A DNA stretch of 6,162 nucleotides from Acidobacteriota bacterium (GTDB taxonomy: Bacteria > Acidobacteriota > Blastocatellia > Pyrinomonadales > Pyrinomonadaceae). The translations under genes and the position numbers were made by a program. Of the stretch, positions 1 through 5,195 are shown in pieces. Where the stretch lies: the NCBI GenBank assembly GCA_003222835.1, contig QHXE01000509.1, forward strand, positions 1 to 6,162, given 5' to 3'. The notes below the pieces were generated by a model that was given only the letters and a program-made list of their open reading frames with translations, searched no databases and had not been told where the DNA came from. The first letter of the stretch is position 1; the number at the start of each line of letters is the position of its first letter.

Positions 1-1
1 C

Positions 2-2335
2 TGGCGGGCGAGTTGGATTGAACCGGATTTGTTGGAAGACCCGAAGAAGTCTAACGCCGCGCCCATGCTACGACGCGAATTTCAGATAAATGGCGCAGTC
101 GAACGCGCGCGTGCTTACGTCACCAGTCATGGTCTCTACGAAGTTCATCTGAACGGACAGCGTGTCGGCGACCAATTGTTCACGCCCGGCTGGACCAGTT
201 ACCAGAAACGTTTGCAATACCAAACTTACGATGTCACGAATTTGATCAAGAGCGGCGCCAATGCCGTCGGCGTGACGCTGGGCGACGGTTGGTATCGTGG
301 CTTCATCGGTTTCGGCGGGCAGCGAAACTATTACGGCGAACACGCGGCGCTACTCTTGCAAATCAAAGTTACCTATAAAGGCGGGCGTGAAGAGATCGTC
401 GGCACTGACGCGAAATGGAAAGCAGCGACGGGACCCATCTTAATGTCCGAGATCTATCATGGCGAAACCTACGACGCACGGCTGGAAAAACCGGGTTGGA
501 CCAACGCGGGGTTTGCTGACAGTCAATGGCCGGGCGTTCGCGTCGCAAGTTATCCCAAAGACAATCTGATTGCTCCTGTGGGACCGCAGGTGAGACGAAT
601 CGAAGAACTGAAGCCAATCAAAGTCTTCAAGACTCCGGCCGGGGAGACGGTTGCCGACATGGGACAGAACATGGTTGGCTGGGTCCGGCTCAAAGTGCAG
701 GGTGCCGCCGGCACGACCGTGACGCTGCGACACGCCGAAGTGCTGGACAAAGCCGGCGACTTCTACACGGCGAACCTGCGCGCCGCAAAGGAGACGGTGC
801 AATACACGCTCAAAGGTGGCGGGCTGGAAACTTACGAACCGCACTTCACGTTCCAGGGTTTTCGTTATGTTTCCATCGAGGGCTATCCCGGCGAAGTAAC
901 TCCGGAGAGTCTCACCGGGATCGTCATTCACTCGGATATGCCGCGGACGAGCGAGTTCGAGACGTCGAGCCAACTCATAAACCAACTTCAGCACAACATC
1001 ATCTGGGGGCAAAAGGGTAACTTCCTGGATGTCCCGACTGACTGCCCGCAGCGCGATGAGCGCCTGGGTTGGACCGGCGACGCGCAAGTCTTTTCACGCA
1101 CCGCCGCCTTCAACATGGACGTGGCAGGCTTCTTTACTAAATGGCTGAAAGACGTCGCCGCGGATCAATTCGAGAATGGCAGTGTGCCTTACGTCGTCCC
1201 GAACGTGCTGGGCAATCGTCCCACGGGACAGCCGGGCGGTTCCGCGGCCTGGGCTGATGCGGCGGTGATCATCCCTTGGAACATGTATCTCAGCTACGGC
1301 GATAAACGAGTGTTGGAGCAGCAGTACGACAGCATGGCCCGTTGGGTGGAATATGAACGAGCACGAGCGGGGGACGATTACATTTGGAGCGGCGATTCTC
1401 ACTTCGGCGACTGGCTCGCGTTCGCGACTAACCGCGCGGACTATCCGGGCGCAACCACGAGCAAGGATCTAATAGCCACTGCCTTCTTCGCGCACTCGAC
1501 GGATCTGCTGCAGCGCGCAGCGCAAGTCCTGGGTAAGCGCAACGATGCGGAGCGCTACGCCGAGCTGCTCGCCAAGATCAAGAGCGCCTTCTGCCGCGAG
1601 TTTGTGACTGAGACCGGGCGCGTAGGCGAGGCTACGCAAACCGCCTACGCGCTGGCGCTGCAATTCGATCTGTTGCCGGAGAGCTTGCGCGCCGTCGCCG
1701 CTAAGCGCCTGGCGAATGAGGTGCGGACCCGCGGACATTTGACTACCGGCTTTGTCGGCACGCCCTATCTTTGCCACGTGCTCAGCCGCTACGGTTATCT
1801 GGATGAAGCGTACCTGCTGCTCAATCGCGATCAATATCCGTCGTGGCTCTATCCGATCAAGCAGGGCGCAACGACGATCTGGGAACGCTGGGATGGACAG
1901 AAGCCCGACGGAACATTCCAGGACAAGTCAATGAACTCGTTCAATCACTACGCGTACGGCGCCGTCGGCGACTGGATGTATCGCGTGATGGCCGGCCTCG
2001 AGATTGACGAATCCGCTCCGGGCTACAAACACATTTTGATTCAGCCCCAACCCGGCGGTGGTTTCACGCGTGCAAAAGTCAGACATCAAACGCCGTACGG
2101 CAAGGCAACTTCGGGCTGGGAGATCAAGGATGGCGAGTTTTTCCTGGCCGTGGAAATTCCACCCAACACGCGCGCGACAGTGCGCCTGCCCAAAGCGCAA
2201 CTAGCCAACGTCACGGAATCCAACCAAGCGCTCAGCAATGGCAACGGCATCGCGAGCGCACGTCAAGAAGGTTATGCCGTCATTGTAGAAGTCGGTTCCG
2301 GAACATATCGCTTCGCGTATCCATGGGACAAGTAA
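2..2335 (+). CDS. alpha-L-rhamnosidase, GH78 family (5' partial)
   Basis: This enzyme hydrolyses terminal alpha-L-rhamnose from plant polysaccharides or glycosides with inversion of configuration. The frame is open to the left edge and reads WAGSWIEPDLLEDPKKSN, a typical internal GH78 stretch, so the gene starts outside the window and the TTG at 29 is not the real start. Residues are numbered from that TTG. A carbohydrate-binding-like N domain (Bac_rhamnosid_N) lies at about 22-185, a beta-sandwich at about 195-300, the (alpha/alpha)6 catalytic barrel at about 305-640, and a C-terminal beta domain at about 645-720. The catalytic signature DCPQRDERLGWTGD (338-351) is intact; E344 is the expected general acid and D338, D343 and D351 are conserved sugar-binding acids. 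WERWDG follows, with E619 as the expected general base, then NSFNH with H640. The stop is TAA. The missing part should hold the first Ig-like domain and perhaps a signal peptide. No transporter or other glycosidase is visible nearby. Family assignment is secure; the natural substrate is unknown. Confidence 0.95.
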   Translation, partial: WRASWIEPDLLEDPKKSNAAPMLRREFQINGAVERARAYVTSHGLYEVHLNGQRVGDQLFTPGWTSYQKRLQYQTYDVTNLIKSGANAVGVTLGDGWYRGFIGFGGQRNYYGEHAALLLQIKVTYKGGREEIVGTDAKWKAATGPILMSEIYHGETYDARLEKPGWTNAGFADSQWPGVRVASYPKDNLIAPVGPQVRRIEELKPIKVFKTPAGETVADMGQNMVGWVRLKVQGAAGTTVTLRHAEVLDKAGDFYTANLRAAKETVQYTLKGGGLETYEPHFTFQGFRYVSIEGYPGEVTPESLTGIVIHSDMPRTSEFETSSQLINQLQHNIIWGQKGNFLDVPTDCPQRDERLGWTGDAQVFSRTAAFNMDVAGFFTKWLKDVAADQFENGSVPYVVPNVLGNRPTGQPGGSAAWADAAVIIPWNMYLSYGDKRVLEQQYDSMARWVEYERARAGDDYIWSGDSHFGDWLAFATNRADYPGATTSKDLIATAFFAHSTDLLQRAAQVLGKRNDAERYAELLAKIKSAFCREFVTETGRVGEATQTAYALALQFDLLPESLRAVAAKRLANEVRTRGHLTTGFVGTPYLCHVLSRYGYLDEAYLLLNRDQYPSWLYPIKQGATTIWERWDGQKPDGTFQDKSMNSFNHYAYGAVGDWMYRVMAGLEIDESAPGYKHILIQPQPGGGFTRAKVRHQTPYGKATSGWEIKDGEFFLAVEIPPNTRATVRLPKAQLANVTESNQALSNGNGIASARQEGYAVIVEVGSGTYRFAYPWDK

Positions 2336-2495
2336 CTGATTAGTCTGGCCCCCCGTCAGTCTCGAGGCTACGCTCGCCGTATGGTTCGAAGTCGGTCGGT
2401 AGATGCACACAGAGACTATGCAGCAGTTATGCAGCTCTCTCTTTTCATAAGGCTCCGAATAGCGTAGCAGGCTGCTGAAAACCTCCCTCTCCTTT
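2336..2495. other. Non-coding stretch after the rhamnosidase gene
   Basis: I see no credible gene and no U-tract terminator here. The only local structure is a short imperfect tandem repeat: TATGCAGC occurs at 2417-2424 and again at 2428-2435. The stretch leads into the inverted-repeat element that begins at 2496. The rhamnosidase gene and the globin gene converge on this gap. Confidence 0.6.
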
Positions 2496-2640
2496 AGGAG
2501 TCTGTCGGGAAAATCGGATTTCTCCGTGTAGGCTCCATGATCTCCGTGTCTCGGTGTTGAAATTTGCTTTAGAAAAGAAGCACCACGGAGGCACGGAGAA
2601 CACTGAGAAGTACAAAGACTAATTTTTCCGACAGACTCCT
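2496..2640. repeat. 145-bp MITE-like element with 19-bp terminal inverted repeats
   Basis: The left end (2496-2514) and the reverse complement of the right end (2622-2640) agree at 18 of 19 positions; both begin AGGAGTCTGTCGG. Inside is a second imperfect palindrome, 2541-2559 against 2581-2599, matching at 16 of 19 positions around a 21-base loop. Its right arm contains CACGGAG-type repeats, a motif I recall from intergenic repeats of many environmental bacteria. The element encodes no protein. No clear target-site duplication directly abuts the ends. The shape fits a miniature inverted-repeat transposable element or a related palindromic repeat, but transposition cannot be shown from one copy. 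Transcribed, it would fold into a long hairpin that could end or stabilise the two converging transcripts. Confidence 0.7.
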
Positions 2641-2657
2641 CCGCAGGCTGAACGATT

Positions 2658-2685
2658 GGGCCGCTCGTCTTGTACGAAGCGGCCC
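2658..2685 (-). terminator. Possible weak terminator hairpin downstream of the globin gene
   Basis: GGGCCGCT (2658-2665) pairs perfectly with AGCGGCCC (2678-2685), and the stem can extend by three more pairs past a one-base bulge. It lies 53 bp past the globin stop codon in the direction of globin transcription. The minus-strand sequence after the stem is AATCGTTC, which is not a real U tract. Intrinsic termination is therefore doubtful, and the hairpin may only protect the 3' end. Confidence 0.3.
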
Positions 2686-2738
2686 GAGGTGTGGCGATGA
2701 ATTGATCGAAATTGACGGGCTGGTCAGAATCCACCGAA

Positions 2739-3227
2739 TTACTTCTCGACGATGTCCTTCTTCTGGCTGACCACGAACGCCAGCAAATCATCCTTCTCCG
2801 CCTGTGGAACTTTGTATTTGTCCAGGGCGGCGACCAGATGCTTCGCGGCGGCGTTCCAATCATCCTCAGAGATTTTCAGCCCGGTGTGGACAGTTTTCAT
2901 TTCGCGACCGGTGTAAACGCAAGGCCCACCGGCGGCGGCGCAGAATTGATCCAGGATGTGTTGGCGCAGTCGCTTCTTCGAGTCATTGCTGAAGCCGCTG
3001 AAGAATCTCTGAAAGCGTGGATCGGTTGCCAATCGCGTAATGAACTCGTCAACCACGGCGGCAATTGCATCATATCCGCCGAGCCGCTGATAAAGCGACT
3101 TTGTGTCCTGGGTTGCAGAGGTCATCGAACCATTCATTTGCGCTTGCGGCGCCTGACCTACAGCCACTACCGCTAACGCGCTCAACAAACAAAGAGTCAC
3201 GACAATCTTCTTAACGATGAACATCAC
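2739..3227 (-). CDS. Exported group 1 truncated hemoglobin (TrHbN-like)
   Basis: This is a small heme protein of the 2-on-2 globin fold, 162 aa. Residues 1 to about 25 form a signal peptide: lysines 6-7, a hydrophobic core at about 8-23, and a likely cleavage site near AVGQA. Most truncated globins lack one and are cytoplasmic. The globin domain spans about 44-160. It starts with SLYQRLGGYDAI and contains RFFSG (74-78), GGPC (100-103), YTGREMKTVH (105-114) and GLKI. H114 is the proximal heme ligand by alignment with mycobacterial and cyanobacterial GlbN. The B10 position appears to be I63 and E11 I91, so the usual polar distal residues look absent. C96 and C103 could form a disulfide outside the cytoplasm. 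The start is GTG (3227) followed directly by ATG (3224), both behind a strong ribosome binding site. The gene stands alone. Oxygen, NO or redox sensing or detoxification in the periplasm is plausible but unproven. Confidence 0.92.
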   Translation of the reverse strand: MMFIVKKIVVTLCLLSALAVVAVGQAPQAQMNGSMTSATQDTKSLYQRLGGYDAIAAVVDEFITRLATDPRFQRFFSGFSNDSKKRLRQHILDQFCAAAGGPCVYTGREMKTVHTGLKISEDDWNAAAKHLVAALDKYKVPQAEKDDLLAFVVSQKKDIVEK

Positions 3228-3235
3228 TTAAGGGT

Positions 3236-3242
3236 CCTCCTT
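3236..3242 (-). promoter_or_regulatory. Strong ribosome binding site of the globin gene
   Basis: On the minus strand this reads AAGGAGG, a near-perfect Shine-Dalgarno. It lies 8 bases before the GTG at 3227 and 11 bases before the ATG at 3224. The spacing slightly favours GTG, but either start gives the same signal peptide. It is by far the best ribosome binding site in the window. Confidence 0.8.
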
Positions 3243-3390
3243 TATTCAAGCGAATGACCGGAGCCATTCGGGTAAATGGTTGAAATTTGAAACTGCAAGA
3301 TCTGTTTCTATTTACGAATGCAATCGCGGTTTGGATTTTACCGTATCGCAAGGTGTCAACTTACGTGGCTCCTGAATTATTCACGAATCG
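3243..3390. other. Upstream region of the globin gene, no promoter assigned
   Basis: This non-coding stretch should hold the globin promoter. It is more AT-rich than its surroundings. A perfect TTGACA occurs on the minus strand at 3359-3354, but the nearest -10-like hexamer, TAAAAT (3340-3335), is only 13 bases away, which is too short for a standard sigma-70 promoter. I see no operator-like palindrome between 3243 and 3378. Confidence 0.4.
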
Positions 3391-3584
3391 TTCCGCCGCA
3401 TCGCGGCGATTTGAGTTTAGCCCTGTCTTTTAAGGCAGGGTAAGCGCGCCATAATCAGCCTTTCGTCGCCTTAGCGATGGCTGAAAGCTGCCTCGCTCAA
3501 CCGTCGCTGACGCGACGGATAGCTCTAGGCAACTCCGGCCCCGGTCTTAAAAGACCGGGCTAAATTCACGCGTCGCTCCGCGAC
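3391..3584. repeat. Composite palindromic intergenic element of about 195 bp
   Basis: The element is built as an inverted pair of similar arms. Each arm has a small GC-rich hairpin on the outside (3394-3408 left; 3572-3584 right) and a larger, nearly palindromic hairpin inside (3421-3440, CCCTGTCTT/AAGGCAGGG with one G-T pair; 3540-3559, CCCGGTCTT/AAGACCGGG, perfect). The left inner block with its TTTAG prefix (3417-3441) and the reverse complement of the right one agree at about 22 of 25 positions. Between the arms are two more hairpins: 3456-3483 (imperfect) and 3501-3518 (CCGTCGC, loop TGAC, GCGACGG). No protein is encoded. It lies after the anti-sigma stop codon and upstream of the globin gene. 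It may act as a transcription barrier between them, although no stem is followed by a U tract. It is probably a dispersed genomic repeat. Confidence 0.65.
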
Positions 3585-3645
3585 ATAAGAGATTCAAATT
3601 CAAAACCCGGCACATTAATGCCAATCGGTTCGTGAATGGTCCGGG

Positions 3646-4455
3646 CTAACTCGGACTGCTCAGATAAATTGCGCCCGTGGGCTGCGCCGATCCATGCTTT
3701 GGTTCCAGGGTAATGGCGATGACGGCCTTTTCGCGCGCCTCCGGCGGCATCAGGTCGGCTATCGTCGCGCGTCCCGAAGCATCCACGGTAAAAACTTTGC
3801 CGGCCATCGGTAAGTGGCCTTTGGGAATGAACCAAAGTTCATAGCCCATGCCGGCAGGCGCGTCCGGCAACGCCTCCGTCATCAGCATCGCCTTACCAGT
3901 CTTTTGATCGAAGACAAAGGTGCCGCGGGCTGTCTGGGCCGCGGCGGTTCCTGTCAATTCCATCTTTTTGGCGTTCTCTGAACTGAGTAAGGCAACCAGG
4001 TCGCGCTGTTGTGCCAAAGCGTCGCGGCTTCTCGCGAGTTCGCGTTGTTGGGTGGCGACCTCACGAGTTAACCTCGCAATTTCTCGCCGCGATGTTACGT
4101 CACGCCTCCACAGCCATAACACGCCGCCGATCAAGGCGACGAAAGCTACAACCGCGGCAATCCTCAGAAGCGTCGGCCAGAGACTACTCGGGCGTCGCGG
4201 CGGCATCGGGACAACTCGCGCTGAAGCTTCTGTTGTGTGTTTCGCCGCGAACAGGATTTTCGCTCGCAGTTCATCGGACGGCGCGGTTGGCGTTGCCGCG
4301 TGTGCGAGTAGAGCCGCGGTTTCGAGCCAATCGGCAACTTCTGCGCGGCATTCCGCACAACCGCTCAGATGATCTTCAAAGGCTCGCGCGTCGGTTGTGT
4401 CAAGCGCGTCGAGCGCCTGCGGCGCCAGCATTTCTTTGTAGTCTTCGTGGACCAT
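3646..4455 (-). CDS. RskA-like membrane anti-sigma factor
   Basis: This single-pass inner-membrane protein is expected to bind and silence the ECF sigma factor encoded just upstream. I chose the ATG at 4455 (269 aa) because the family usually begins M-x-H-E-x-Y-x-E; an in-frame TTG at 4473 would add six residues. From the ATG, residues 1 to about 60 form the cytoplasmic anti-sigma domain with a zinc-binding H29-x3-C33-x2-C36 motif (zf-HC2/ZAS type). A transmembrane helix spans about 96-116, preceded by basic and proline-rich sequence. A heptad-like, charged coiled coil follows at about 119-164. The C-terminal RskA domain (about 165-269) contains YELWFIPKGHLPMAGKVF, typical of RskA. In the family, the signal leads to proteolysis and sigma release; no protease gene is visible here. 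Neither start has a good ribosome binding site, because an inverted-repeat element occupies much of the leader. The stop is TAG. Family assignment is secure and the start is not. Confidence 0.9.
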   Translation of the reverse strand: MVHEDYKEMLAPQALDALDTTDARAFEDHLSGCAECRAEVADWLETAALLAHAATPTAPSDELRAKILFAAKHTTEASARVVPMPPRRPSSLWPTLLRIAAVVAFVALIGGVLWLWRRDVTSRREIARLTREVATQQRELARSRDALAQQRDLVALLSSENAKKMELTGTAAAQTARGTFVFDQKTGKAMLMTEALPDAPAGMGYELWFIPKGHLPMAGKVFTVDASGRATIADLMPPEAREKAVIAITLEPKHGSAQPTGAIYLSSPS

Positions 4456-4480
4456 CAGTGTTTCAGAACTCAAGCAAGTA

Positions 4481-4606
4481 GCTGAAGTCCCCCTCTCCCT
4501 TTGGGAGAGGGTTAGGGTGAGGGCTTACGTGCGAGATATTCACCCCTACAACCCTGTCTCAAGCCCTCTCCCCAGCCCTCTCCCAAAGGGAGAGGGAGTT
4601 TTCAGC
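4481..4606. repeat. Inverted-repeat element between the sigma and anti-sigma genes
   Basis: The core arms are 36 bp, 4491-4526 and 4561-4596, and match as inverted copies at 33 of 36 positions. Each arm contains its own perfect hairpin with stem CCCTCTCCC/GGGAGAGGG and a three-base loop (4491-4511; 4576-4596). A weaker match of 7 of 10 positions extends the arms to 4481 and 4606, so the right arm just overlaps the sigma stop codon (4602-4604). The centre, 4527-4560, is unrelated sequence. CCCTCTCC-type palindromes of this kind are, from memory, a very widespread dispersed repeat in bacterial genomes. No coding capacity is present. On the shared transcript it would fold into strong hairpins and could lower anti-sigma expression relative to sigma. 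Confidence 0.75.
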
Positions 4607-5174
4607 GTTCCCCTTGAACTCGATCTCTCAAAAGTTCACGCAGCTTGATCATTCCGGAACGCACTCGCGTTTTCACTGTTCCCAAAGGAACGGCCAGACG
4701 AGTGGCTATCTCGGTTTGGGTCAGCCCTTCAAAGTAAGCCAATAGCAGCGCGCGCCGTTGCTCTTCAGGCAATTCAATAAGCGCTTTGCGCACCGCGGCG
4801 CCTTCTTCCGAACGCAGGGTTTCCGCGGTTGCGTCGCCAATTACGTCCCTCGCCCATGCGGCCGCTTCGGTGGCGATCCGCTGGAGCGATCCGTGAGACC
4901 GCAGCCGATCGAGGGCGCGGCTGCGAGCGATCGTGACCAGCCAGGTAAATGCTCGCCCGCGGGTTTCATCAAAATCGTTTGCCCGCCGCCAGACTTGCAG
5001 AAACGTTTCCTGCAAAACATCCTCCGCCTCGGCGCGGTCATTCAATATACGGAGGATCAGGCCGAACAGGATTAGCCGATAACGATCATAACAGGCGGCC
5101 AGCGCAGCCTCGTCGCCGCGCGCCACGGCCCGCAAGAGATCGCTGTCGGAAATCTTTGATGGCTCAGCTTGCAA
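4602..5174 (-). CDS. ECF-type RNA polymerase sigma factor (SigK-like)
   Basis: This 190-aa protein directs RNA polymerase to a specific promoter set when released from its anti-sigma factor. Region 2 spans about 25-95, with the core-binding and -10 recognition segments in AEAEDVLQETFLQVWRRA (48-65) and FTWLVTIARSRALDRLR (76-92). Region 4 spans about 130-183, with LPEEQRRALLLAYFEGLTQ and the helix-turn-helix TEIATRLAVPLGTVKTRVRSG (154-174) that reads the -35 element. There is no extra C-terminal domain, so the length is normal for ECF sigma factors. Pairing with an RskA-type anti-sigma places it near the SigK-like ECF groups. The start is TTG at 5174: the frame has a TGA 21 bases upstream and no ATG or GTG between them. 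The upstream GAGAA is a weak ribosome binding site. The VWFA gene ends 21 bp upstream, which suggests co-transcription and perhaps translational coupling. The target regulon cannot be read from this window. Confidence 0.94.
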   Translation of the reverse strand: MQAEPSKISDSDLLRAVARGDEAALAACYDRYRLILFGLILRILNDRAEAEDVLQETFLQVWRRANDFDETRGRAFTWLVTIARSRALDRLRSHGSLQRIATEAAAWARDVIGDATAETLRSEEGAAVRKALIELPEEQRRALLLAYFEGLTQTEIATRLAVPLGTVKTRVRSGMIKLRELLRDRVQGER

Positions 5175-5195
5175 CGGTAATTCTCGTAGGAAAGT

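Noticed and set aside
29..31. TTG at 29 as the start of the rhamnosidase
   Set aside because: The in-frame sequence before it continues conserved GH78 residues to the window edge, so the real start is upstream.
440..1087. A 215-aa minus-strand frame inside the rhamnosidase gene
   Set aside because: It lies wholly opposite conserved GH78 sequence and has no family features; it is a by-product of GC-rich codon use.
2541..2605. CRISPR-like array because of repeated CTCCGTG and CACGGAG motifs
   Set aside because: The repeats are short, inverted and irregularly spaced, with no equal-length spacers; they are part of a palindrome.
2201..2863. A 220-aa minus-strand open frame across the rhamnosidase end, the gap and the globin end
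   Set aside because: It overlaps two well-supported genes, runs through the inverted-repeat element, has low-complexity composition and shows no recognisable domain. It is a typical false gene over repeats.
2712..3176. A 154-aa plus-strand frame opposite the globin gene
   Set aside because: The globin on the other strand has a signal peptide, heme ligand and strong ribosome binding site; this frame has none of these.
3335..3359. Sigma-70 promoter for the globin gene (TTGACA with TAAAAT)
   Set aside because: The spacer is only 13 bases, well short of the usual 16-18, and no better -10 box sits at the right distance.
3540..3559. Intrinsic terminator for the anti-sigma gene
   Set aside because: The stem is perfect but is not followed by a U tract on the minus strand, and it belongs to a larger symmetric repeat element, so I listed it there.
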